This document shows positions 37,298 through 50,390 of a stretch of DNA of 64,000 bases, piece after piece. The position numbers were made by a program, and so were the translations under genes. The stretch is taken from NCBI RefSeq assembly GCF_014805625.2, contig NW_023998416.1, forward strand, positions 12,464,472 through 12,528,471, given 5' to 3'. The notes under the pieces were generated by a model. The model was not told the origin of the DNA. It saw only the letters and a program-made list of their open reading frames with translations, and searched no databases. Source of the stretch: Glossina fuscipes (lineage: Eukaryota; Arthropoda; Insecta; Diptera; Glossinidae). Within the stretch, counting starts at the first letter, position 1, and each line of letters opens with the position of its first letter.

Positions 37298-37880
37298 AAC
37301 AAGTAAAATGCGCTATAGCGCGCCACGGCCCGCCATTAAATACTACATACAATTAGTCAATTATTCCTCTTTTCACAACAAACCGTTACAGGCAAAGCAT
37401 TGTCAATGGTTTCCGGCCTTGGGCCAAAACGCGTCAATGTGTCAAATTTGTCCCACGTAGGTTTATCTTTTCGATACCACAGCATATAAGGATTCTCAGG
37501 AAATGCAAACCTTTATATGTCACAAAGGTGTAATTGCTAATGATGATGAATGATGAAAATTGGTTCATAGCAGCAATTTATCTAAAAATTTATATAGTAA
37601 GGAATTTGGATTATATAGATCCATTTTTCTGACCTTAACACATATAAGGGTTATCATGAAAAGTAAGCTCTTATATAGAGAGCAAGTCTAATTTCTAACA
37701 TTTTCAAAGGAAAGTCAAAGCTAATGAAACATTCGAAAAGGCAATTAACTTTTCTAAATTTCGATGTCATCCTGTGATGTCGTCACGTGATATTTTGGGC
37801 GTCCTCCAATGGGCGGTTTTCATGAAAAGTATGCCTTTCCATGAAAAAAAGATGTAGTTTTTGGTGTCTTATTGCCGAAG
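37298..37880 (+). repeat. Composite fly repeat head plus about 165-bp unit array (copy 8)
   Basis: A head-like string (aacaagtaaaatgcgctata) is followed by a palindrome (gcgctatagcgc). About 100 bp later come degenerate units with 'ggattctcaggaaatgcaaa', 'gatgaaaattgg', 'agcaatttatctaaaaattt', 'ggaatttggattatatagat' and 'ggttatcatgaaaagtaagc'. These match the 52.99-53.48 kb units and those near 19.6 kb. Confidence 0.6.
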
Positions 37881-38674
37881 CGAACGAACAACTGTATTAG
37901 ACAAAGCTGATCGGATGAAAATTTTCACAATCGTAAAATTCCTATTGAGTAACATATGCAAATTATTATCGAGTTTACACGATATTGATGGTTATAAACC
38001 GTGTCCAGAATTGAGCAAACACCTCAGGCTATTAAGTATCTTTGCTCACAATTGCCAAGATCTGCCCTTAACCACAGAGATATGTTTCTTGTATTCACAT
38101 TCAAAATTTTTTGGATTTGATTTCCCATATTCCCAAAGTCAAGATGACTTGACAAGTTGATGTGAAGTGAAGGGCGAGTATTTGTTTCTTTAAAATTTTC
38201 TACATTATTCTCTCTTCGATAACCAAATTCACACTTAATTCGTTTTGCAAGCAATCTAGTAAAAAAGCTACTAACTTGTCTTCTGGTGTGTACTAAAAAT
38301 TGTGCGAGAATCTGACTTCATTTGTAATAAGAGTTTTCGAACATTAAAACTTTCAAATCATTTTCAATTCCATTAAGCGAAAAATAAAAAAAGAAAACTT
38401 TATGCGACTGAACATTTGATTTCATTTTCATTTAAGCATTTTTATTTCCCAAATGGTAAACAGTTCATTGGCTAGCAGTAGTAAATATAGAAATGAAAAC
38501 GTTATCTACGGCTAAATACACAAAAATACTCATGGACACACAAATTTTCTGAGTTTACGATAAAGACGAGCTATAATAAAGAATTCTTACCTTCGTTCGA
38601 CGTAAGTAAAAGTGTAACACGAAAACCGTGACCTATGGGACTAGAAGCAAAAATACGAAAAATGTATGACTAAA
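37881..38674. other. Non-coding spacer
   Basis: A 99-codon plus-strand open stretch (37861-38160) overlaps the repeat's right edge and has no recognisable domain. Nothing else supported. Confidence 0.35.
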
Positions 38675-39640
38675 GTATAAAAAGTCCGTAGGATGCCATA
38701 TTGGCGAATCAATATCACTTTTAGATATTACCAGACTTCTAATGAAAGAAGTTACAGTTATTTTAGTGACGTTACTTTGTACTTATCAAAACATCGGAAA
38801 AGTCTAATTTCTAATGCGTCGGCAATGAGGAAAAGTACCGTCTAAGAAAACCAATGGACCAAAGTAATGGAGAAGTGGTTTGTTGACATAAGCGTCGACG
38901 ATACTGAACCTTCTGATCAATCGAACTCGGTAGTTGTTCCGTGCACAGAAATGTGCATAAAATTGTTTTGGAAAACCGAAATGCGAAATTGTATGGGACA
39001 GCCGACATCGTAAAGACATCAAAAGGTAGTCCATCCATAGTCCGGCCTGAACATTTGTGGTTAAGGAAGCTCGGTTGGAAGTGTATATCTCCTTTGCTAC
39101 ATTTAACCCAAAAAGAAGAACGTGTTAGCGATTGAGAGAGCTGTTTAGGCAAAATGAAAACGATTTTTCCGTGCGATGTGTAACAATGGATGTATTCCTC
39201 ACTTTATTCCAGGAAAGTTATGGCGCTCGCGTCTTTGGATGCGCATGGCTTAGTATTCATCGATTGTCTTGTAAAGGAGCACAGGATGAATAGTGATACT
39301 ATATAGGGTATTAAAATGGTGACAATGCAAAGAAACGGTGCCAAAAGAAGAAGAAGAAATGCTCTTTCCCCAAGGCAATGCAATTTGTTGTAAACCGATG
39401 AAAACCATGGCCAAATCGCACAATATGTACTTTGAATTGCTTTCACATTTATCGTATTCACCGAGACTTAGCCCGCAGCGGCTATCATCTGTTCGCGAAC
39501 ATCAAAAAAAATGTTGGTCGGAAAGGCTTATGGCTTCAATGAGGAGAAACGTTAAGAAAGCGTTGAAATAAATGCGTTGCCCCTGAAGGCGGTTATGTTG
39601 ACGAACAAAGTCGACTTTACGAACTTATTGAGTGATGGCT
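38675..39640 (+). pseudogene. Mellifera-type mariner relic B, internally deleted
   Basis: The left part (38675-38780) aligns with copies A and C ('agatatta...', 'ttacagttattttagtgacg', 'ttactttgta'). The transposase relic follows. VLENRNAKLYGTADIVK (about 38960-39020) and a segment ending in QKEERVSD (about 39134) match the family's 'ILENRK.KL.EIADI.K' and 'QKQQRVDDSE' stretches. Then VMALASLDAHGLVFIDCL (about 39218-39271), EMLFPQGNAICCKPMKTMAK (about 39355-39415), FELLSHLSYSP (39430-39463) and a final YVDEQSRLYELIE (about 39594-39632) match in order. The right end acttattgagtgat (39625-39638) is the complement of the left ends of A and C. About 60 residues holding the first catalytic Asp are missing. 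Confidence 0.85.
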
Positions 39641-40849
39641 TACGTACGCTTTTGGCTATCACAATTAATTCTCTCGAAACTCTTCAAAAAAAGGAAGAAA
39701 GAGTATAGATTTTAATTGGTTCCTGCCTGAAATATCGCCAATGCATTGATACAAAGGTTTAGTTTTAAAAGAAATGCTTTCGAGAAGAAATCTTATAATC
39801 AAAGTTAGAAATGGAAGCAAATGTAAGGCAATAATGAAATTATCCAACAAATTGCATTAAACGGAAGTTAAACTTAAAATTGATGGAAGAAAGAAATGCT
39901 TTTAAAAAGACATAAGAATAGTTCTAAAGGGGATAAACAGCTAAGTTAACATTCCAGGTATATGCGAAAGTATTGCTAAAGTGCGGAATAGCCGCTTTCA
40001 ATGGAAAAGCGTCGAAAAAGTGCTGAATACTTGCGGCGCTATCAGTTCTACCCACAACGCTGGCTTAACTATATTTTATCGTTTTAAAATTCTGTACAGG
40101 GTTAGTGGAAACTGTATGTTTAAGAGATATATGATAAGTTGCCAGTGTTCGGCTTAGGGAGAAGAGTCGGTCATCTACGAATTAATTTATACTCGTATCC
40201 TTTAAGAGACAACTTGATCAAATCTATGATGCGTTTGCGATGTTTGGTTGTTACGAAAAGCATTATTGCCGATCGGCCAACCGGCCGACCATCCGTTATG
40301 AATATTGTAACGAAATATCTCAATAATTGACTTTATTGCGTTTACTTTATTTATTTTTTCAATAGGTTTATGAAAACCACGAGCTGAGAGCAATGCAAAC
40401 TTACTCCAAACTAAATGTAAACTTTTATTTGTCGCAAACTTCAGTTGATGGAGATTAAGTTTGGAAAAAATCTTAATCCTATTTTTTTTTTTTTTTTTTT
40501 TTTAGCTCAGAGATTGACACCATCAAAGAAATGTAAATTTTTTGTCAATGCGGAAAAAATTTATTTGAAGCTATGTTGAACACAAAAGCAAACTTATATA
40601 CGGCTTGAGGCGGATTTTTTAATACTATTCACTAAGTTGAATGCAGACTAAAGCGAAAATCAATCAATATATATATCGTACACAGTATTATACAATATTT
40701 GACAGCACATCTACCCACTTAGTCTTATTTTTGTATGGCTTTTGTATGCCGACTGTGAGCGATATCTTGGTCGCTCGCATGTAAATAATTTTCAAACGTC
40801 AATCAAAGATTTCATTATGAACAAGTGAAACCACTATAGTAGAACGCGG
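39641..40849. other. Non-coding spacer
   Basis: Poly-T at about 40481-40503. A short palindrome (tcggcc aacc ggccga, 40270-40285). No gene seen. Confidence 0.4.
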
Positions 40850-41175
40850 TCATTATTATCAAATATGCAGTAAATATGGCGAGTGATTGAAAATGTGGTC
40901 CGATCCGAATCAATTTCAATAGTGTTCGTCCTTGCGCCGAACCACGACGGCGCACTAAATTTCATCGAAATATCTGACGAATTACGACGTTTAGGTTGAG
41001 CAAAAGAAAATAAGACAAACCGATGGACAGACAAGTTAAGATTGATACAAAAAGTGATTTCGAATCGATCGGCACAATAAAATGTAGTTCTATCTCAAAT
41101 CCTTTTGCGTATGATGTACAATCGCATAAACTTAATATTCCCTTGTACCACGAACGGTGTAGGGTATTAAAAATT
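40850..41175 (+). repeat. Composite fly dispersed repeat (copy 9)
   Basis: This is the best-preserved plus-orientation copy. Its blocks, in order, are gtggtccgatccgaatcaat, gtgttcgtccttgcgccg, aaatttcatcgaaatatctg, ttaggttgagcaaaagaaaa, taagacaaaccgatggacag (GTCY), aaaaagtgatttcgaatcga, ctatctcaaatccttttgcg, cgcataaacttaatattccc and acggtgtagggtattaaaaa. No coding content. Confidence 0.8.
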
Positions 41176-44100
41176 GAATACTTTGCCTGGATATCTGAAG
41201 TTAATACCTTGAATGCAGAGCTTATAGCTTAGGGAAAATGGGAATGTTATTACATTTTTTTTACGGTGGACGCATACCATACAAATTTTGCCAAGTTAGA
41301 AAAATTCTAGGCAAAGTTTGGATGGCGAGTGGACGGATATAAAGACATATTGGCAGATAGGCAAGCGAATGATTTGCCTGATAGAGATCTCTAACATTCG
41401 CAGACAGGTGAAATATTTCGTAATCCGTTTTTTTTCTTCAATTTTTAAAACTCTGCAATGCATCTACGATACGTTAGTTAACAGACTGTTTACTCTTTTT
41501 CCAATGTATGCAAAAAAGTTGAAAAAGTTTGTTTTTATTCACTTAACGTTCTCTGTTGTAGTTGTCTGCACCCATGTATATAATCTATGTTGGAAACAAA
41601 ATCCATAAAACCTAATGATTGTGCATTCGAAAATTTGAAAAATTATGTTTGGTATTTTTAGAAAAAAGAAAACACAATATGAAATTTCTAAACAAATATT
41701 TATGAAGAGTTGTGTTTTTTTTTTTTTACATATATATATATTTTCTATTTTTCTATTATTCTTCTTGCCTGCTTTTTTTTTTGTAAAATTTAATTTCACA
41801 TGTTTTCGAAGCAAACTGTTTGTAAAGCACAAAAAGCATCATAAACAATTCTAAAACAAAAGCAAAAATTGTTCTAAATTTAATGAATAAAGTTTTTTTT
41901 TTTACTTTTATATATATGTAGATCGCATTTGAATAATAAATACAGTTTTGAAGAAAAATTTTCAATTTACAAAAGCATTTGTTTAATTGACCAGCGCTTA
42001 AATGATTGGTGAAAATGTAAACGAAATTTCAAGCTATATAGCATAGGTACGACGCCACTTGAGATTTCCCTTATAAATGACGTCTATGATGCGTAACCCT
42101 GCTTAGTCAGGCATTATTTTAGAAAACTTAATCAATATTTACAATGCGATTAAAGTTATGTTTAGTTTTCGAAATTATTATGATGTTCTTCAAAATTTAT
42201 GTTCGACACAATTCTCAGCTTAATTAGAGGTTAATGAGGGAGGCATGTCTGAAAACTTAATACTTCATATATCAGCTACTGTCCTTCGCGAGGCAACTAT
42301 TGCCTTCCAGGTGGCAACAAAAGGAAGAATGTAGAGGAATGTAGAGGAATGTATAGGATATCGACTGTGTGGACTTATAACACCTCAATTCTGTGATTGA
42401 AAGCTTGGTTATTTTCCTCTGCGCATGAATGCTCGTTTTAGAATGATGTGTTTTATTGTCTTAGATTTCGAAGATTCTCTGGTAAGGAGCTAGTAGCTTA
42501 GCAAGTCGAACAGGGGGCTCTGATAGACTTCTTTTGCGGGTTGGCCTTGTCCTTGAGTATGAATAGAGTGGATTATTATTTATATAGGATAATCAAATAA
42601 GAGATCTTCTTTCACAGTGTCATACAGTACATATTTTGCTTCGGATTGCCGCCAAAGTCGACTCTTGTGTGTGTCTATTCTTTGATAAATGACAATGGAA
42701 ACATAGGCGATTGTACAGATTATAGATATTGTCTACGTTTCGTCCATGCGGGTTAAAGTTCATACCTAGTTAACTGCCTCTGCAATTTGCTCCTTTGGTG
42801 TAAAGAAAATAGACGTGTTTTTCCTAAATGTTCTTTAGGTGTATCAAAATTAAATTTTGGGTGCGGTTTATCAGTACAAAATACTGCATTAGGACACGAA
42901 AATAACTGCAACGCTTTCAAAAGAGAATGCTATAGAAACGTGATCATCGATTTTGAATTAAAGGGTTTTGTCAAGAGAGCAGTAAAATATGTCATACATC
43001 TCGCGACACAATCAATTTAATAGCAAAATAATGCAATGACCTTGTAATCTCTAAAAATGCCTACGTTAGATTACTAACAAAATTATGCGATATAACTCCA
43101 TTCGTCTTGTTTCCTTGGCGTTACGCTAATAATCCCATAATGAATGGCAAAGAGAAGGGCTAGAGGGAGAGAGAGGGATAGTGGGTAAAAATTGGTAGTT
43201 CAAACTCAAATATATAAAGAAATCCAGACGCGCTCACTTGCGAAAAACAATCTTTTAATAGAAATGACACGAAACAGAGCCTAAAAGAAAAAATAACTCA
43301 TCAGGATCATTCTGCTTCCATATTTGGACGCATTTGTGTTAATGTATTGAGTAGCTCATCTGCTCTTGATTTGCTGAAGTCTAGAAGAAGCAGAGAAATT
43401 TAATATCTTAGCTTCATTTTAGCTTTATCCTACATGTTTCCATGGATAATTTTTGTTTGGATGTGTTCCTTGACATTTGATATAAATGCAAAAGTTAAAT
43501 ACTTTCCGCAAACTATATTTCGACCTTTAATTCTTTTCATAATTCTTTTATGCGTTATGTAAATTTGTTATTAGCTATTCATCAAATGCGACTTCGGCGT
43601 AAATAAACGAGCCTTTGAAGAAAGCAAAGCAAATAACGCATATGAGAAATGTATTTTCAAAATGTTGGTTCTTGACGTGGCCTGGTAAATATTTACGACA
43701 AATTCTAGCATTAAATGTCAACAGCTAAGCGTTAGCCTCTTTAGTTGCCTTGAAGCTTCCGTGTTGTTCACATTTATACCTATAACCGATTGATGTCGTT
43801 CAGAAGCTCCCTTTATGCTAAGCTTTGACTCAGTTCAAACATGTCAGTTCATCCGTCCCTGTAATGCCTGCGGCAAACATCTCCCCGGTTGGCTGAAGAT
43901 TTGGAAAAAACTTTATCAAGTTCTTAACCGAAGTTATAAATATTTTCGCACACATTATATGGATGGTCCGGCGGTATTTTCGAAAAAATTCTGCGTAAAA
44001 ATTTGTAAAAATAATTTCAATATTTTAGGTAAATTCGCTTTATCGATATACACACAATCAACACAAAATCTTCTTATCGTTTAAATTTGGCTGACAAAAG

Positions 44101-44418
44101 TGGCGTCCTTAGTTATTTCCTTAAAGTGGATTCCCTGTAGTTGTCCACAGACCGAATGGCAATCTTTCAGAGAAAGCTAGAGAATGTTTTTGTGTTTTAA
44201 TTACGCAGTGTGTTGAACAATGAAGCTTATCTTGGTTTAAATTTAATGCTTTTCAACCTTTTCTAAACAATATTTAGTAGATTTGAAATGTTGCATGCAA
44301 TAATTTATGCAAGCGTCCCATCTAGAGCATTGCACAAAAAGGAACAATGGATGAAATTATAGTAAAAGCAGCAGCAGCAACTTGGATTTTGTCTTTTTAA
44401 TTATCCATTGTTTTTTAG
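41176..44418. other. Non-coding spacer
   Basis: AT-rich with short poly-T runs (41716-41727, 41893-41903). A short tandem of an 11-bp unit (gtagaggaat, 42333-42352) is present. ORFs at 42787-43020 and 43815-44084 have no recognisable domain. No gene supported. Confidence 0.4.
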
Positions 44419-44671
44419 AAATCAGGCTGAAAACTATTGCCACGTTGCTGTAACTACTACCGTGACTGCTACAAGTACTTCTGCTGCTGCAACTACTACT
44501 ACTAGTTCTACTATTGTTGCTACTACTACTAGTGCTGCTTCTACTACTACTACTTTTACTACTACTACTAGTACTACTACTACTACTATTAATACTACTA
44601 CTACCGTCGCCACTATTGGTTCTATTGTAACTACTTCAACTAAAAGAAAATTACTTATCTTTTACTTAGGC
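44419..44671 (+). other. Thr-rich open stretch, possible exon
   Basis: An acceptor-like cattgttttttag ends at 44418, and a donor-like gtatgt starts at 44672. Between them one frame is fully open. It reads N-Q-A-E-N-Y-C-H-V-A-V and then about 60 residues almost all Thr, Ser, Ala or Val, ending S-T-K-R-K-L-L. The DNA is an imperfect ACT/GCT trinucleotide repeat (about 44450-44640), so the open frame may simply reflect the repeat. No ATG opens it. Confidence 0.25.
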
Positions 44672-44959
44672 GTATGTATATGAAGAAAAAGAAAAAAACG
44701 CCGGTATGTAGAGTTTTTGTTTCAAGTGTTCAGGTGAATGAATCTACTTTTGAGAACATGACTGCGTTGAAACTTTATTGTAGTTGTTGTCTTAGAGGAG
44801 GAGAATTGTTCTTCCTTTTTTTCTTTTTTTTTTTTTTTTTGTTTTCCTTAGTTTTTGTTGCTGTTTATTTTACCTGAGTAGCACTTTAATTTTGTACACA
44901 CTTTGTGTGCTCAAATAATAATAATCTGTTTTTCCTCGTGTTCTTTTCCTTTTTTTTTG

Positions 44960-45002
<43 letters not shown>

Positions 45003-47554
45003 GAAAGTAAAAAACCTACCAATAACAATATGAATATCATAGCGGCTGTTGCATTGTCGCTTCTGCTGCTACTATTCTTTACGGCTTATCTATGTGCTAT
45101 AAGTCTGGCTAATAATCTACACCTGATGTTAAAGTTCGCATATAATCAGTATTTGCTTGTAAAACCTTATAACTCACAATACCGGCGTTACCATCTGTCG
45201 CCTTTGTATTGTATTATCTTTGGACTCAATGCACGTATACCAATGCAAACACAAGCACATACTTACGCACAGATGGAGCTACGTTAAGATGAAACATGTT
45301 AAAGTAGTTGTTTGAAAATTGTGTTGCTTCACAAATATAGTAAATTGGTTTTGTTACTGTGCTGTGCTGCGTTCGCTGCTGCCAGTGGTTGGCACACCAA
45401 ACTCTTAAACGCTTACACATCCAAGATTCCCGTTTATTTATTTATTTTTTTTCTTCTTATTCTTAAGAGTTGTGTAATTTTTTCTTCTTGTTTTTTTTTT
45501 TTCTTTTTTTTTGTTCTTATCTTTAATAAAAGTTTTTTTTTTGCATTTACCTCAATTTAAGTGCATTTTTCCCCCTTGCTAGCTCAGTGCAATCAGGATT
45601 TTGTTCTATAGTTCTATACTCTCATGTTAGCTTCTTCTTTTTTTTTCTTTATTTTTTTTTTTTTTTCAAACATGCCATACATTCTCAGGATTTGTGCTTA
45701 GCTGTGGTTGCCTTAGATTTTTGTTATACTATACTATATATTGCTGCTGTTGTTATTCCTTTCATTTTTTTGTTTTTTTTGTTTTTGTTATTGTGCTGTT
45801 GACTTTATCTGTAAACCAAATTGCTATCTTGTCTTGCGGTTTGTTTACACACAGAAAAACAGAGCGCCGTGCAAGAGCAATCACGGTGTAGAAAGACGCA
45901 TTTCTTGTTTGCATTTGATTCGTTTGTTGTTTGTTGCTATATATGTGTTGCGTTACGTTTGTATATGACGTTGGTTGGCAACGTCATTTAAGTTAAACGC
46001 AGGTTTCCGTTTCCGCTTTTGTGCCTTTTTTTTAATTCTTTTAATAGCTATTCGGCGGTAAAGAGCGTGAGACCGGAACGTATAGTCACGGTCTTCTTCT
46101 TTTCCTAGTTGCTTTCTTAGTTTAAAGCGATGAAAGTGATAATTGCGAGAGCAATAAAACTAAAAATATATATAAATTTATTAAAAATTCAGGCTTCACA
46201 TAAAGATAAGAACATTTCAAATTAACAAACGCATAACACGAAGCACCATTGAATGAGTGTATGGAGCAGAAATTTGACTAAACGCTCACGTGGTTTAATT
46301 GTTGAACGAGGAGTTTGTTTCAACCATCTACCTCCTATCTATTGATTGTTCATATTCGAGAAGATTCTAAAGGTTACGATATATATTTTTTGTGTTTATT
46401 CTAATTTGCATTTTTATTCTTCCAGATAATGAGCAAATCTGATAATATATATAATAATTATATATAGTAAGAAAAATTATTTGATTTCATTATATAAATC
46501 GGGAGTATTTATCTAAATACTTCCGGTCTTCAAATACAAGATCATGAACATGATAATTGGTTTCTGTTGATGAGAAGACTTACGGTCGTATTCTGGTTTT
46601 ATGACCGGCCACTAGCCATAAGAGCAAGCTGTGTGTTTTCTTGCAATAATTTTTGTAATCTCGTACCATCTTTGGTAATGTGCATCAATAGTCAAAATAA
46701 AACTCTTCAGTATCAATTTCGTTCCTATGCCACGAAAAGCCATAAAGAAAAAAATTGCTTTATGATTTTATATAGAATATGGGCGTGAGTCACTACTAGT
46801 GATGCCTATTAAGCTGATAGCATAAGTTCTAAAAGATACGATAATTACTGTTAATAACCTGTTTGTAAATGTGCATATGTTTGTTTTCGCGAGATCTTCG
46901 AATGTAGATCTTCTTCATTTATTTGTTACTACTACCTATTAGACCCATAAACTGGTATTGCTGGACAGTCTTTTGTTTTTGTTGTAATTGTAATGTAACC
47001 TAATTGTTCAGATAAATAAATAACAGGTATGTAGGCATGGAACTGGAACAGGAATTTTATCATAGATGGCCTTAACATGATGTGTTAAGGACATACTTTC
47101 CTTTCTTTTTTTTATAATTTGAACATTTGGCAACGATAAGGTGTCGTAACATCAATACATATTGCACCAGAAAAAACTGTTTGTAACAACGAACACGGCC
47201 GGTTTTATGACAAATAAACAGCATTCGCTGACAACATTTTCTCTTTGTCCGTACGATGCAAAATAGTTGCATTACGAAAGAAGGCCATTTACGTAGTATT
47301 CTAGTTGCGGATGGATATTGGTATGGATTATTATTTATTACCATCCTCATCAACGGCGAGTCTCAGTTACTTTGGCTGAAAGACGCTATTCCGCGTTTGT
47401 TGACATCAGAAGAGATGGTCTGATGTTTGCTGTGAGAGCTATCAACTGCAAATAATTGACTTTAATTGTTCGCTCAAACCCCAATCAAATGCGAACAACG
47501 GCAGCAGAAGATCAGCTTTTTGCTTCCATCCCTATCCCCCCCCTTCCCATTCCA
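44672..47554. other. Non-coding, T-run and TA-rich block
   Basis: Poly-T runs at about 44815-44841, 45490-45512, 45630-45668 and 45768-45785, plus a long TA repeat. An ATG ORF at 45030-45287 (85 aa) starts with a signal-peptide-like hydrophobic stretch but has no other support. 46426-46466 is bounded by splice-like sites. None is a confident gene. Confidence 0.35.
44961..45001. repeat. (TA)n microsatellite
   Basis: About 20 TA units with one ACA interruption near the left end. Confidence 0.95.
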
Positions 47555-47845
47555 TCGTTTCGCGATAAATTGGAAGCACTGAAGTTGAAAATGCCCACGT
47601 CAATGCCGTCTACTTGCCAAACCCGAGTATTTCCGATCACCACTTATTTGCATCGATGGAACACGCACTCACCATGCAGCAGCGCTTCCTATGAAATTGA
47701 CTCGATGGCTGATTTGTCTTGTAGTTTGGAATAATGCTTTCCAAGAACACAGTTTTATTACACTCTCACAATAAGCATGTATTCTCTATAGAAAAATTCC
47801 GTCTTCATATATGCGCCATGTACTTGGTACATATTTAATTTTTTT
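47555..47845 (+). pseudogene. Irritans-type mariner transposase fragment D
   Basis: Combining frames gives a segment with K-L-E-A-L-K-L-K (47568-47594). It is followed by ISDHHLFASMEHALTMQQRF (about 47632-47690), which corresponds to the family's 'SDYHLFRSMQHALAEQRF' near the third catalytic Asp. The region continues through L-D-G and a degraded C-terminal end. Only the C-terminal third of a transposase is visible. No ends were found. Confidence 0.65.
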
Positions 47846-49659
47846 ATATCTAAACTTCCAAACAATTTAACTAAGTTTACAAACGTTGTTTTGCGTTTAA
47901 ATGAAGACGAAGCTTAATACTAAGGTAGCATTGCCATCAGCATACGTTGCCATCATGATGTTATTGCAAAAAGCACTTGAATAAAGTATAGAAAAAAGAC
48001 CCACGAACACACTGTCTTGTGGAATGCTGGTAAAAATTGGAAGAATTTGTGTAGGTTTCATAATTCTGCTGCAAAAAACTACAGAAGATAAATAAGACAA
48101 AACATGATATATATGTGAAGGGAAGAGGCATTTCCGTTTTTTGTTGCTAATCTGTGAGTCGAACATTCTGCTGTACATGCATATTGTTTCCCTTACAGGA
48201 TTGCAGGGTGGCTTAGTTGTGGAGTTTCGTGCTGCTGATGGTGAACGTTCTTTTAAGAAATATTACTTTGAACCTTTATAGATAAGGATATCAATTGGCC
48301 AGCCAGTCTCTATGAACGAAGACAAAGGTATAAATTTTGAAATGTTGCAATCATTACAATTTCTTCACATTTTCATTGAAATAGTTGAGTAGAGTAATGA
48401 CTTAGTCTTTCGATTTGTTTCATGTAATAATCAATTAATAATTAATTCGTTCGCTTTGCCCATTTCGTATCTAAAAATTATTTTTTAATCATGAAATCTT
48501 CGTATGATTCGAAAAATGAACTAAATTTGCTCATTATTATCAGGTGTCAAGGTCTTGCACGGTTTAGGGGCTCACACCCATCCCAGATTTGTGTTGTGCC
48601 TCTTTGCTAGATATGTGAATGCTTCTTTTCTCTTTCCCTTTCCTTTTCATTTTTATTTTATTGATTTTTCTTGTTCTTTTCGAACAACGAATTTTGTTCT
48701 TTTCATTTTTCCTTCATTTTCCTTATGCATTTCGTAGTACCAATAGTCCCAATACTTAGCACAAGATTAATTTTTAAAAGTCAATCGAATTTGTTTTAGC
48801 TGAATTTCATGTGCAAATAAATAAATGAATAAATCAAATATAAAGCTGAAATCTTTGATGTTTAGGGTGTGATAACGACGGGGATAAAATTTACCCTCAT
48901 AATATGTTACTTGTTATATCTAGTACTTGTTAGCGCGAATATATAATATTTTTATAAGGGGCGAAATCAAAAAAAATTTTTTAGAAAAGAAATTTTTTTT
49001 ATTGGCTTAACGAGTGTTTTGAGTCTTCTAGAGTATGCGGAAAACTGTCTATTATTTAAAAAAAAAGTTTTCCCCTTGAAATTTCAAGCTTTTCTCCAAG
49101 AGTTTCCACACGATTGCCTTGCAAATGAATGCTTGTTGTAAAGGTACCAACTAACATGCCAGCTGTTGATTTCTAATTTCTCTAAGACACCACATGTACA
49201 CAACAGTTGTCTTTAGAAAAAGTTTGCGTTCATTTGCAATCATTTCCAAGCAAACAAAAGAAAAAACGTAGCTTCATCGAAACGACCATTAAATAGATGG
49301 ATTTGGCTAAGATCAATTCGAAACAAGCACTTCTATCGAGGTTGTCTGTCTTGGAATAATAAAAGAAAACCTCTCCATAACAGTTTTCCAAACCTCGGCC
49401 TCCATTATTCCTATATACATAACCTACAATTTTCAATCATTGCATGCGTATTTTTTACAATAATTTTGAAAATGACGTTTTCTAAGCAGAATCGTAAGAC
49501 GCCTTCGACAAGTTAATGTAAGTACGGATTAGCCTTCTTTTTTTGGCCAGATACTTGGTTTGTTTTTTATCCCAAATATACGACAATGTTACAAGAATCA
49601 ATATTGTTAAAGCGCTTTTCGCACTTTTATAGGTTTGCACATGTTGATTAAGTAGTCTC
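47846..49659. other. Non-coding spacer
   Basis: No supported gene. Minor poly-A/T runs near 48970-49000. Confidence 0.4.
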
Positions 49660-49903
49660 TATACCCTACACCACGTGTGTTATAGGTTTGAGTTTGCATA
49701 AATGCAAAACGTAGACGCCGATCGATTCAGAGAGTGATTGTCTTGGTTTATTGCGTCTAACCTACAAGTTGTAATCTTTAAGACGTTTCGTTGAAACTTT
49801 TTACGCCAACCTTTTCTGAGCCAAGTGCACCATTTTCCATATAACGTCTAATATTGAGAAATCGTTATATGAAAAACTATAGCGCGTGGTGTAGGATATT
49901 CAA
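49660..49903. repeat. Short composite repeat with terminal inverted repeats (copy 10)
   Basis: The left end reads ataccctacaccacgtgtg (49662 on). The right end reads gcgcgtggtgtaggatattc (49881 on), whose complement is atatcctacaccacgcgc. The two ends thus form imperfect inverted repeats of about 17 bp around roughly 210 bp. The interior has tcgattcagagagtgattgt, shared with other copies. It looks like a compact, MITE-like member of the family. Confidence 0.65.
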
Positions 49904-50349
49904 ATGAACCGTGACCCACTGCAGTGGTATTATTTCCTTTAAATTTAAATTTTATACCAACTCCTCAAATTGAAAATGTCCTGCAAAAATGCTTCCAGTT
50001 TTGCCATTCTTTAAAGTATTTATTTGTTTATTACTTAAATATATGCTTAATAGCCTGCCTAGTGTCTATTTTTTTTATATTACGTTTCCTTCCATGCCAA
50101 AAAAAGTTGTCAAGAAAGTTTTTTTTAAGTTGTTACTGCTTTCCTCCCTTAAGATGTCCTCCCCACTCGTTAAAGGCGAAAACCAGAGTGCCTGGGTCGG
50201 GAATAAGCCAGCTTTGCGAGTCTATTGTTTTGTTTTTTTTCTAGGACTAATATTAACATTTTCGAATTATTTTCATTCACCTGATACAGTATAATTCCAA
50301 GACATATTTCTCTGGCTTAAAATTACTAGTAACATAATTGAATAACACT

Positions 50350-50352
<3 letters not shown>

Positions 50353-50390
<38 letters not shown>

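Noticed and set aside
46426..46466. 41-bp interval between ttattcttccag and gtaaga
   Set aside because: The acceptor is good, but the interval is nearly all A and T, encodes an unlikely peptide and the donor overlaps a TA repeat. Probably chance.
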